In this document: positions 14,965 to 21,855 of the stretch, piece by piece
How the letters are laid out: every line of letters begins with the position of its first letter
Numbering within the stretch: the first letter of the stretch is position 1
Source: a virus
IMG/VR virus record: IMGVR_UViG_3300042429_000672
Coordinates: 1-22,799 of that record
DNA: 22,799 nucleotides
Strand: one strand, 5' to 3'
Translations under genes and position numbers: made by a program
The notes under the pieces: model-generated
What the model was told of the DNA's origin: nothing
Seen by the model: only the letters and a program-made list of their open reading frames with translations
Database searches by the model: none

Positions 14965-14995
14965 TAAAGATACAAAATAATCTTTTTGATTACAA
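14965..14995 (-). promoter_or_regulatory. Bacteroidota-type promoter before the Sak4-like ATPase
   Basis: On the minus strand TTG (14995-14993), 20 bases and TATCTTTA (14972-14965) fit the Bacteroidota consensus TTG-N19/21-TAnnTTTG except for the last base. The TTG overlaps the final codons of the SF2 helicase gene. A start about seven bases downstream gives an AT-rich leader of about 30 bases before the ATG at 14929. Confidence 0.65.
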
Positions 14996-16075
14996 GTATT
15001 TTATTTTGTTTTTGTTAATACTTTCTAAACTTTTTTTAAGCCAATTCTGTTGAAAAGCTTCATTACTAACAAAAATATGTATGTTAGAATGTTCTGTATC
15101 ATCAAGTAATGATCTTCCTATCATTTGTTCTAAATTCTCTCCATTACTATTAATGGCTGTAATAAGAATATTAGAAAGATTAGGAAATGTAACACCTGCA
15201 GATGCTTTTTTAATAAGACAAAGTTTATTTATACTTCCATCTTGAAATGATTTTAATACAGAGTCATCTTTACTTTTACTATTAAACATGGGAAGTTTAT
15301 ATTTCTCTCCTGTTTTCTCACTAGAGCTAAACAATATAAATCTTTCATTAGGATTAGACTTTATCCAATTACTTACTGCATTAAATAAAGAATCTGTAGA
15401 ATTGATAAATCTCATTCTTTCTAGAGCAGCAAACATTTTTTGTTGCCCACTAGTATTAATAATTCTATTACCAAGTCTATTACATTCTTTCTTTTCTGTA
15501 GATTTCCATTTTTTAGTTTTACCATATTCTATCATAGAAGAAGAATCTAAATCATACTGATGAACAAATATACTAAAATCACTAACAATACCATCTTCAA
15601 TTGCTTGTTCCGTACTATAATTAACAATCATTTTCATTCCTGAATATAATTTTATATTAGAAAGAGTTTCTTGATTGTATGTACCAGAAGCAAATATTAC
15701 ATGTTTGTTATTTTTAGCTATTTCTCCTGCTATTGGTAATTGATTCTCTTCTCCAAGTAAATGAGCTTCATCTATCAATACATATGAATACTTATTATCT
15801 TTTACTTTCTCTAAAGAAGCAAAGGTGGAATAAGTTATTTCTGGTTTAATAGATAGTTCATGTTGAATTAATTCAAATTCTCGTTCCCAGGAAACTTTTA
15901 CGTCTACATTAGGATATAATACAAGAATAGAAGGATTAGTTTCTAAAGAATGTTTATTAATAGATTTGATAAGCATTCTACTTTTTCCACTTCTAACACT
16001 TGATAATACAATTCCTTTACAATTAGCATCTACAATTGTATTTATTATTTTTTGTTGTATTTCATCTTTTGTCAT
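14990..16075 (-). CDS. SF2 helicase, DEAH box, SNF2/UvsW-like
   Basis: The 361-residue protein has the core motifs of a superfamily 2 helicase: motif I SSVRSGKS (25-32), motif Ia VLYPN, motif II D102-E-A-H105 in VLIDEAHLL, motif III ASGT (129-132), and motif VI QMIGRSLL (317-324). The P-loop starts SVRSGKS rather than GxGKT, a known variant in phage helicases. Length is at the short end, so there is little beyond the two RecA domains. A role in branch migration or remodelling of replication intermediates, as for T4 UvsW, is inferred. It starts five bases after the preceding stop. Confidence 0.8.
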   Translation of the reverse strand: MTKDEIQQKIINTIVDANCKGIVLSSVRSGKSRMLIKSINKHSLETNPSILVLYPNVDVKVSWEREFELIQHELSIKPEITYSTFASLEKVKDNKYSYVLIDEAHLLGEENQLPIAGEIAKNNKHVIFASGTYNQETLSNIKLYSGMKMIVNYSTEQAIEDGIVSDFSIFVHQYDLDSSSMIEYGKTKKWKSTEKKECNRLGNRIINTSGQQKMFAALERMRFINSTDSLFNAVSNWIKSNPNERFILFSSSEKTGEKYKLPMFNSKSKDDSVLKSFQDGSINKLCLIKKASAGVTFPNLSNILITAINSNGENLEQMIGRSLLDDTEHSNIHIFVSNEAFQQNWLKKSLESINKNKIKYL

Positions 16076-16080
16076 AATTT

Positions 16081-16413
16081 CTATTTATAATATCCTTTAC
16101 CACCCATTAGTTGTATGTATTCTGAAAGACTCATTTGTGAAGCTATATGTGTTTGTTGATGAACAGCTTGTATCCAAAGACCTTTGTCACCAGTCCAGTG
16201 TGCTTCAGAAATAGATACTCCATCATGTTCAGCCTCTTTAGGTCCAAAGTCTTCAACTTCTTCACCATTCAACAGCTTCTTAATGTAATCAAGTTCTTCA
16301 GTAGCACTAACAGGCATCTTCTTAGCTTTCTCTTTTATCTTCTTCACTTTCTGATGCTCTTGTTTAGCTTTTTGCTGCTGGTGCCATCTGTAATCAAATA
16401 ATTTCTTTTTCAT
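16081..16413 (-). CDS. Hypothetical protein with a basic coiled-coil N-terminus (110 aa)
   Basis: Residues 1-33 are almost wholly basic and Gln-rich (DYRWHQQQKAKQEHQKVKK), a likely helix or coiled coil. The rest is acidic, with EELDYIKKLLNGEEVEDFGP, then EAHWTGDKGLWIQAVHQQT. Its ATG overlaps the helicase stop (TAATG), so the two are probably translated together. An accessory role at the replication fork is possible, but nothing in the sequence shows it. Confidence 0.6.
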   Translation of the reverse strand: MKKKLFDYRWHQQQKAKQEHQKVKKIKEKAKKMPVSATEELDYIKKLLNGEEVEDFGPKEAEHDGVSISEAHWTGDKGLWIQAVHQQTHIASQMSLSEYIQLMGGKGYYK

Positions 16414-17477
16414 TATCTAAGAAAATAAGATTTGTTAGTAATAGCTTCATAATCACTGTCTGTGATGTCTTTCTTTCTTGGGAGCTCCTTGAACATACCA
16501 ATCTGGCCTAAGAAACCAAGACCAATACGCACATCATCTTCTCCATAAGAATTCTTGATTAGTCTAAGACTTCTGAAGTATTTAGCTCCATATCCATCTC
16601 TCAACTTATCAAGGTCATAACCACTTGGATCAGCCACTTTATACCTCATAGGATCAAATAATGCCATAACAATATCAGCATCATTTTGTGTTGCGCTACT
16701 GTCTGCAAAATCTTCTAGTTGAGGTTCTACATCTCCATTCTTTATCCTTGCAGGATTAGAGATGTCACGATTAAACTGGCTAACTACCACTGGTGAATAC
16801 CCATAGAAGTCACGAGCATATCTCAGCTCATCAGACATCTTATCAATAGCTTGCTTTTTGGTAGGCTGTGTTGTAGTGAGTTTCAAAAGACCAATGTGAT
16901 CAATAACCACCATGGTTATTTCATTTGGATCCTCAGGAACATAGATCTTGTTGTATTCATCAAGTTGTTCTATACTCCCTCTCTCTAAAGCATACTTCTT
17001 AAGATCTTTAGCTATACCTACAGGGTTCTCTGGTCCATCAATGATGGTAACAATTTCACTAAGATGATTGATATAGTCTTCATAATACAAGAATAGATCG
17101 TGCTCATCTTTAGTCATCTTCTCAGTCCAACCCAATAGCTTACCTACAGGGATAATGATTCCCTGGTCCAGAAATATCTTACGAGCTACCCACTTGGCCA
17201 TCTTGTAAGTTCTACTACGTTCCATAGATCTATACCACACCTTCACCTTGATACCTGAAGCTATTCCTTCTTTGGACATAGCCCAATCAACAGGATTAAG
17301 AACAAATGCATCATCAATGAATGATGTCTTACCAGAACCTGTAAGTCCACCTACTAGATAATACATACCCTTACGGATACCTACATATCTATTCAGTCTA
17401 TCGAATCCCATAGGGATTCCACCGTTCTTATCACTAAGGCCTTTATCAACCTCTGCTTTTAATAGTTCAAAACTCAT
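16413..17477 (-). CDS. DnaB-like replicative helicase
   Basis: The 354-residue protein is a RecA-fold hexameric helicase of the DnaB/T4 gp41 type, without a large N-terminal primase-binding domain. Motifs are Walker A GLTGSGKT (44-51, K50), the catalytic Glu in WYRSME (E86, the SLEM motif of DnaB), Walker B TMVVIDHIGLL (188-198, D193), VVSQFNRDI (231-239), and the arginine-finger region LEDFADSSATQNDADIVM. It would unwind DNA ahead of the family B polymerase and work with the primase. It overlaps the upstream 209-codon gene by four bases. Confidence 0.85.
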   Translation of the reverse strand: MSFELLKAEVDKGLSDKNGGIPMGFDRLNRYVGIRKGMYYLVGGLTGSGKTSFIDDAFVLNPVDWAMSKEGIASGIKVKVWYRSMERSRTYKMAKWVARKIFLDQGIIIPVGKLLGWTEKMTKDEHDLFLYYEDYINHLSEIVTIIDGPENPVGIAKDLKKYALERGSIEQLDEYNKIYVPEDPNEITMVVIDHIGLLKLTTTQPTKKQAIDKMSDELRYARDFYGYSPVVVSQFNRDISNPARIKNGDVEPQLEDFADSSATQNDADIVMALFDPMRYKVADPSGYDLDKLRDGYGAKYFRSLRLIKNSYGEDDVRIGLGFLGQIGMFKELPRKKDITDSDYEAITNKSYFLR

Positions 17478-18103
17478 ATGTCCGTACCTCCTATTGGTTT
17501 TTGTGGAGATTCTTTGATTTCCTCTCCTAAGTTAATTAATTCTATATAAGCCTCAAAAGCTCTTTGATTTAGATAGGTGACACTGTTTTGCATAAATGTC
17601 ATTCTATTACTACTAGTTTGTAAAGAACTTTCTTTCTTTTGTAATAATTCATAATTGAGAGCAGCTATAAGTTGTTGAGCTGTATATTCTCCTTCAAGGA
17701 TGATTTTATCAAACTTTAGTCTACATTCATCTTTACCTTTTCTAATAGCTCTAGTGCCTGTAAACTTCTTTCCTTTGTATTCAAAGGAATCAGTGCCTGG
17801 ATAAATCTTCCACCATTCTTCAAAATCTGTTGTTGCAGGTTTTCTTCTTATAATTTTACTAGTGCTTTTAGCATTAATAAATTCTAAAAGATCTCTACCT
17901 ACTAATGTGAGCTTTTCATCATCTTTAGTTATCAACGCTTTTCTTATCAAAGACTGATAGACAGAAGCAACTTTCATACTTCCCTCACATAGTGAAGAAA
18001 CATCAAATTGTTCGTCTATCAACTTCAATAAAAATATTACATCTAGATTATAACCTCGTTTGATGAGCTCCTCGAACTGTTCTGGTGTTACGTTCAGCTT
18101 CAT
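17474..18103 (-). CDS. Conserved phage protein next to DnaB, possible helicase loader
   Basis: The 209-residue protein has an N-terminal region (residues 1-75) that reads like a winged helix (LDVIFLLKLIDEQFDVSSL, then SVYQSLIRKALIT and LTLVGRDLLEFI). A conserved-looking C-terminal region contains DFEEWWKIYPGTDSFEYKGK, ECRLKFDKIILEGEYTAQQL and MTFMQNSVTYLNQRAFE. This two-part layout and the four-base overlap with the helicase gene recall replisome organisers and helicase loaders, but I cannot match a named family. The loader role is inference from position. Confidence 0.6.
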   Translation of the reverse strand: MKLNVTPEQFEELIKRGYNLDVIFLLKLIDEQFDVSSLCEGSMKVASVYQSLIRKALITKDDEKLTLVGRDLLEFINAKSTSKIIRRKPATTDFEEWWKIYPGTDSFEYKGKKFTGTRAIRKGKDECRLKFDKIILEGEYTAQQLIAALNYELLQKKESSLQTSSNRMTFMQNSVTYLNQRAFEAYIELINLGEEIKESPQKPIGGTDI

Positions 18104-18263
18104 CTGTTAATATTGGTGTTACTACTTTTATAATTGCAGGTAGACGTTTTTTGTTCTCCTGCTCTTCTTCCCATTGTTGCCATTCCACTTGAATATCGTG
18201 GTGTCTTTCCATGGCATAGATATGATCATTGGGATATTCCCAATCCTCCAGTATCCAATCCAT
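18048..18263 (-). CDS. Hypothetical protein (71 aa), overlapping genes at both ends
   Basis: The frame starts at a TAATG junction with the upstream membrane-protein gene, which supports it, but its last 56 bases overlap the next gene, a longer overlap than elsewhere. The acidic N-terminal part (DWILEDWEYPNDHIYAMERH, then WQQWEEEQENKK) is rich in Trp and charged residues; the C-terminus is basic. No family is recognised. Confidence 0.5.
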   Translation of the reverse strand: MDWILEDWEYPNDHIYAMERHHDIQVEWQQWEEEQENKKRLPAIIKVVTPILTDEAERNTRTVRGAHQTRL

Positions 18264-18538
18264 TACTCAGATTTTCTAGGTCTTCTAACAGGTTTTTTCT
18301 CAACTTGTGCATCATTTGCAACAGTTGGTTTCTTCTTTCTCCTCTTCTTGTACTTTCTTTTAGGCTTTTCAGCTTCATCTGTACAATGTGAGAAAGTTAT
18401 GTTTCTAGGTTCAAACTTAGGACGTACAATCTCCTCTTTAGGAGGATACTCCTTGCTTGAAACATTCATTAAGATAAAACTTAATACTGCCAATAGTGAA
18501 AGTACAACTCCCACTACAATAATTGTATTTGCTTCCAT
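18263..18538 (-). CDS. Small membrane-anchored protein with a lysine-rich tail (91 aa)
   Basis: Residues 5-24 (TIIVVGVVLSLLAVLSFILM) form one clear transmembrane helix at the N-terminus with no cleavage motif. The remaining 65 residues are polar and end in dense Lys/Arg runs (KPKRKYKKRRKKKP), which by the positive-inside rule places the tail in the cytoplasm. Such a tail could tether DNA or a replication protein to the membrane (inference). It sits between the polymerase and helicase genes and starts in AATTATG context. Confidence 0.65.
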   Translation of the reverse strand: MEANTIIVVGVVLSLLAVLSFILMNVSSKEYPPKEEIVRPKFEPRNITFSHCTDEAEKPKRKYKKRRKKKPTVANDAQVEKKPVRRPRKSE

Positions 18539-18543
18539 AATTT

Positions 18544-18801
18544 TTAATTTTTGATTCTTAATCCATAAGCCATGTTAAACCAATCAAATGTGGCAATAGC
18601 TCTGGAATTGTTAAATTTAAAGATTTTTTTTAATAGTGGCATTGCATACTTCCTGAACTGTTCATATTGTTCTGAAGTCATTGTAATGTTAAAATACCAC
18701 TGGTCATCATACAATGTATCTAACATAGTTTTACCAACCATTTCTAATTGGTATTCTATTAGATGTCTTGTAATGTTTTCTCTGTTTACCTTTGCTTTCA
18801 T
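18544..18801 (-). CDS. Conserved hypothetical phage protein (85 aa)
   Basis: The 85-residue basic, helical protein starts in an ATGA overlap with the polymerase stop codon, so its translation is tied to the last polymerase exon. Sequence features are ENITRHLIEYQLEMVGKTML, QWYFNITMTSEQYEQFRKYA and TFDWFNMAYGLRI. I do not know its function. The coupling to the spliced polymerase message suggests a replication role. Confidence 0.65.
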   Translation of the reverse strand: MKAKVNRENITRHLIEYQLEMVGKTMLDTLYDDQWYFNITMTSEQYEQFRKYAMPLLKKIFKFNNSRAIATFDWFNMAYGLRIKN

Positions 18802-19603
18802 TCAAATAGATTTAATTGATTTGGAATAAATACTGTTTTGATTCTCTTACCCTCAGTCTTTATCTTTGTTACTATCCTGTTTGCTTTTTCAATATAGTAA
18901 TCATAATTGACATTGTCAACTGATGCATTCTTTGGTAAGAAGTTACACACTTTACATACCCATTCACCAGCTTCCACTTGACTGATAGCAGCTGCTCTAG
19001 TTTGACATTCAGGGTTCTTCACCTTGAATATCTTATCACCAGTGTTGGATACATAATATCTGATTAGTTTGTTATAGACAGTGGTTTCACCTGTAGATCT
19101 ATTAGTTCCCTCATAATGAAAACTTCTACTGGCCTTCTGTCTTATACAAAAATCATATAGATTAGTATGATTTCTAATAGTATGCTCAACAGGAGTACCA
19201 TGTACAAAGTAATGCTCAAGAGCAATTGGAACCACTCTTGCCGATTTATTCTTGTGTAACTCAAAGTCAGTAAGGAAATCACCTTTCTTTTTAATTTCTC
19301 CATTAGTCATAATTGCTAAATAATCGTTCACCGTACTAAAGATAATCTTGGAATAGTCGGTTCTTTCTAACTCATATTGAGTGATGTCACACCACCACTT
19401 ATTGATATCATGCATCAAAGGAATCAGTTCTTTCTTAATCTTGATAGTTACACCATCTGTGTTTGCAGAGATCACATGTATGCCATTGGTTTCATATTTT
19501 TCAATAAGCATCATTAGACTAAGCTCACCAGTTATTGTGGTGAACATAGTTAATTGCCTATCATATATCCAATTCTGCATATCAGAGCTTTTCGGTTTTG
19601 TTA
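18798..19603 (-). CDS. Family B DNA polymerase, exon 3 (C-terminal part)
   Basis: This exon completes the polymerase: it adds two bases of a Leu codon and 267 residues. It begins TKPKSSD before the first ATG of the open frame (19580), so that ATG is internal. IYDRQLTMFTTITGELSLMM is the helix after motif B. ISANTDGVTIK is motif C, with the catalytic second Asp of DTD kept and the first replaced by Asn, a common phage variant. The basic motif HKNKSARVVPIALEHY marks the start of the thumb. The stop overlaps the next gene by four bases. Confidence 0.85.
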
Positions 19604-19784
19604 CCCTATAGGCTTTTTATCCTATAGTTCTTACAGTTCTTTTTCCTGTAAGCCCAGCATATATTTTCACCCACTTGGGGTGTCGGACACTCGTGGCGGT
19701 TTATATTCTTTGGAAGGTCCCAAAGTTTCACCCACTATGCGTTACACTGACATAGACTTTTTATTTTCTATGTTTAGCACGGTA

Positions 19785-20618
19785 TTAGGAATCACACCCT
19801 TCACCGTTTTTGCCCAATTTTTCAACATGAATTGCTTCATGAAGCGGCTGATTGCTAAATATCAGTCCTTTATATAATTTACCAGTTTTACATGATTTAT
19901 TAATGTTTCCTGAAGACAAGAACTTAATAGGAATACCCATTCTTTCTTTTTCAAATCTACTTTTTATTGGTAGATTGTTTTCTTCAGTAGTAGACCATTC
20001 TTCAATGTCTTTTGAACATCTAAAATCTGTAAGAAAATTACAATTTGCATCGTACACATAAACTTTAGGAGAATTATCTCTTTGTTTTTCACCTTGTAAT
20101 CTATATTTATTAAGAACTTTTTCTGATATAGTTTTTTTCACATTTTTTAAATATGAATAATCTATTTCTCCTTGTTTTTTTTCTTTATTCCAAGGTGTAT
20201 GTCCTTTTTTAAAATTAGATTGTATTTCTCCAGAAGCATATCTTCTTTTCATTGTCTCAGCTCTCTTTAATATTGTCTCTTTTGACATATTTGGAGTACC
20301 TGACGCTAAAGGATTAATATTGTACAAATCATCAAAATTGTGTTGATTTATCCAATACTGCTCTTGTTCTAAAGTTAAATGTTTCTCAGTATTTTCTATA
20401 ATTGAGGCACAAAAACTAGTTTCACCATATTTGTTAAAAGCATTTTGTAAATGTGCATTTTTATGCTTATTTGCTCTTAACATAGATACATGATGTTCTA
20501 TTCTTTTTATAACTCGCATTACAGAAGATCCAATGTATATTTTACCATTCATTAGATTTTCGATAACATAAACTCCAGGTTTTTCTGAAGAACAATTATG
20601 CGCTATTGTAATTTCCAT
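19785..20618 (-). CDS. Intron-encoded GIY-YIG homing endonuclease (intron 2)
   Basis: The 277-residue protein has a GIY-YIG domain with GVYVIE (15-20; Val for Ile), KIYIGSS (26-32), an R39/H42 pair in IKRIEHH, and a Glu-rich EQEQYWI (84-90). Intron-endonuclease DNA-binding modules follow: KKGHTPWNK (137-145) and a NUMOD1-like YVYDANCNFLTDFRCSKDI region. It would cut the uninterrupted polymerase gene and drive intron homing. Its last dozen codons (ending NGEGCDS) run into the intron core, so protein and ribozyme sequence overlap. A start-proximal hairpin and promoter lie at 20620-20665. Confidence 0.85.
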   Translation of the reverse strand: MEITIAHNCSSEKPGVYVIENLMNGKIYIGSSVMRVIKRIEHHVSMLRANKHKNAHLQNAFNKYGETSFCASIIENTEKHLTLEQEQYWINQHNFDDLYNINPLASGTPNMSKETILKRAETMKRRYASGEIQSNFKKGHTPWNKEKKQGEIDYSYLKNVKKTISEKVLNKYRLQGEKQRDNSPKVYVYDANCNFLTDFRCSKDIEEWSTTEENNLPIKSRFEKERMGIPIKFLSSGNINKSCKTGKLYKGLIFSNQPLHEAIHVEKLGKNGEGCDS

Positions 20619-20634
20619 AAGTAAGAATTTTTTA

Positions 20635-20665
20635 CAAACTTACTAAAACTTTCCGTAAATTCAAA
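20635..20665 (-). promoter_or_regulatory. Bacteroidota-type promoter for the intron 2 endonuclease
   Basis: TTTG (minus strand 20665-20662), 19 bases, TAAGTTTG (20642-20635): an exact match to TTTG-N19-TAnnTTTG. The -7 box overlaps AGTAAG (20644-20639), which pairs with CTTACT (20625-20620) one base before the ATG at 20618. A message begun here would lack the left arm of that hairpin. Confidence 0.7.
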
Positions 20666-20695
20666 GAACTAAATTAAATTTAACAATTTCTTAAC

Positions 20696-20878
20696 AACCG
20701 TATACAGAGTTAACTGCAAGTTTAAGGGCTCCTACAATTCCTTTAATCTTTTTATCCTTCTTAGCAAGTGGTTTAAGCTCTAATCTCTTCTCAAACATCT
20801 GTTTGTATCCCCTAAGGAATTCCTTACCCAAATGAGCAGGAAACTGCCCATTATTGATGATGATGGCTGGGTAGTATG
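20696..20878 (-). CDS. Family B DNA polymerase, exon 2 (motif A end to motif B)
   Basis: The 183-base exon contributes CA, 60 codons and a final T. It runs from the YYPAIIINNGQFPAHLG half of motif A to KLAVNSVYG, the Kx3NSxYG motif B that binds the incoming nucleotide. The fingers between them are only about 60 residues, so there is no room for the TPR2 insertion of protein-primed polymerases; this enzyme probably uses RNA primers. The open frame with an ATG at 20903 is not a gene, since its first eight codons lie in the intron. Frame continuity with exons 1 and 3 is exact under the proposed splice sites. Confidence 0.85.
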
Positions 20879-20931
20879 CATCCCAGCTCCTGTAACCTTT
20901 CAATTACAGCTGGACTATATCATCATTTAAC

Positions 20932-21588
20932 TTATTTTAATTCTTTTTTCCAAACATAACCATAGATAGATGGTTTATGACCTGAACACACTGAATAAAT
21001 TTGTTGCCATTTGTAATTTTTATTTTCTTCTGTAATTTCACTTACAGAATTCCATTTCTTTACAAACTCTCCATCTTTTGTATACTGATAAATATTATAC
21101 TTAGTTGTAGATTCTGAAACTCTTTTTGCCATTTCTTTAGTAGCCTCTGGATTATCTTTCCAATATGTATGACTAACCTTTAGTCTTTCTTTTGAATCTT
21201 TAAATCGTTTAATCTGAGCTTCACTACATTTGTTTCTTGTTTCTTCTGAAACAATGCAATTAGTTTCTGAATCTAATCTAATATTGTATCCTTTATTTCT
21301 ATCAGTACAATTGTAAGACATCTGCCAATATAATTCTTGTGTTTTTAATAAGTCAAACGGTACATATTCTACTACAAAATATTCAAAGTTTTCTCTACCA
21401 TATTTGTGCCATGCATTTATTAAGTGATCATTTTCATTATCTCTATTTTTTTTATTGAGATTATTTATATGTTGTCTGATCCTTCTGTATATACATTTAG
21501 CCTTTCCTATATAGACTTTATTATTTACTTTGTTTCTTATGCAGTATATACCGCTTTGGTTTAAATGCTCTTTTCTATTTAATTTCAT
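20932..21588 (-). CDS. Intron-encoded GIY-YIG homing endonuclease (intron 1)
   Basis: The 218-residue protein has GIYCIR (13-18), KVYIGKA (24-30), R35/R36 and H40 in YRRIRQH, the YG-x-NFEYFVVE strand, and QELYWQM (84-90) with the catalytic-type Glu. The C-terminal 60 residues form a NUMOD1-like module: IYQYTKDGEFVKKWNSVSEI, ending SIYGYVWKK. It would promote homing into motif A of intron-free polymerase genes. It resembles the intron 2 enzyme in plan but not closely in sequence, so the two introns probably arrived separately. The gene has its own promoter and a start-codon hairpin (21587-21618). Confidence 0.88.
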   Translation of the reverse strand: MKLNRKEHLNQSGIYCIRNKVNNKVYIGKAKCIYRRIRQHINNLNKKNRDNENDHLINAWHKYGRENFEYFVVEYVPFDLLKTQELYWQMSYNCTDRNKGYNIRLDSETNCIVSEETRNKCSEAQIKRFKDSKERLKVSHTYWKDNPEATKEMAKRVSESTTKYNIYQYTKDGEFVKKWNSVSEITEENKNYKWQQIYSVCSGHKPSIYGYVWKKELK

Positions 21589-21604
21589 GTTCTATACTTT
21601 TTTA

Positions 21605-21635
21605 CAAATATAAAACATTAGATGGATAGAACCAA
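21605..21635 (-). promoter_or_regulatory. Bacteroidota-type promoter for the intron 1 endonuclease
   Basis: TTG (minus strand 21635-21633), 20 bases, TATATTTG (21612-21605), a full match to the -7 consensus. The first four bases of the box belong to the left arm of a 10-bp inverted repeat, ATGTTTTATA (21618-21609) with TATAGAACAT (21596-21587), whose right arm includes the AT of the start codon. Confidence 0.7.
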
Positions 21636-21855
21636 GTCATTCATGTTAATTAAATGTTAAATGTTCCCTGTTTAGTCTCTGAACCTTGATCTATTTCAAA
21701 ATAGACCCTTGGCTGCGGATTGTCCAATCTTAACCTTTTTTACCATACCTGAGTAATTACTTCAGCCGCTACATATATTTCTATTGTAGTTTGGTAGGTT
21801 AAGCTCTAAGGAGATTCCCGTCAATTTAAGGAATTTTAGTTACGCCATAGTATTA

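Larger units (their letters stand above)
19604..20695 (-). mobile_element. Group I intron 2 of the polymerase gene (in motif B)
   Basis: The intron separates TAC-GGT-T from TA-ACA-AAA, so that splicing gives NSVYGLTK in frame; exon 1 side ends in T and the intron ends in G, as group I introns require. The catalytic core lies after the endonuclease gene. P7 is GCATA (19740-19736) with TATGC (19661-19657), a P6-like hairpin is ACATAG with CTATGT (19773-19750), P9 is CTTACAG with CTGTAAG (19652-19630), and a last hairpin CTATAGG/CCTATAG ends two bases before the 3' site. A P4-like ACGGT/ACCGT pair spans the endonuclease stop. P1 and P3 are unresolved; an alternative joint one base away would give GVTK. 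Confidence 0.7.
20879..21855 (-). mobile_element. Group I intron 1 of the polymerase gene (in motif A), full core visible
   Basis: Splicing joins GAT-GTT-TCG-T to CA-TAC-TAC-CCA, restoring DVSSYYP. P1 pairs exon GTTTCGT with guide GCGTAAC (21845-21839; U-G at the splice site, one U-U). P10 pairs TATG with exon CATA. P3 is TTCCTT/AGGGAA, P5 is CTTAACC/GGTTAAG, and P6a is near GTCTATTT/AAATAGAT. P7 uses GGTTCAGAGACTA (R, 21685-21673) and GATATAGTCC (S, 20921-20912). P8 is CATTTAAC/GTTAAATG and P9 is CTGTAA/TTACAG. The endonuclease gene fills the P8 loop, and its stop codon is the base before the 3' strand of P8. The R and S sequences are those of T4-like group IA introns. Confidence 0.9.

Noticed and set aside
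20879-20903. ATG at 20903 as the start of a separate 70-residue gene
   Set aside because: The first codons are intron sequence (P9 region); the rest is polymerase exon 2 between motifs A and B.
21837-21855. Group II intron as an alternative for the polymerase introns
   Set aside because: There is no GUGYG 5' end, no domain V hairpin and no reverse transcriptase; intron 1 has clear group I R and S elements.
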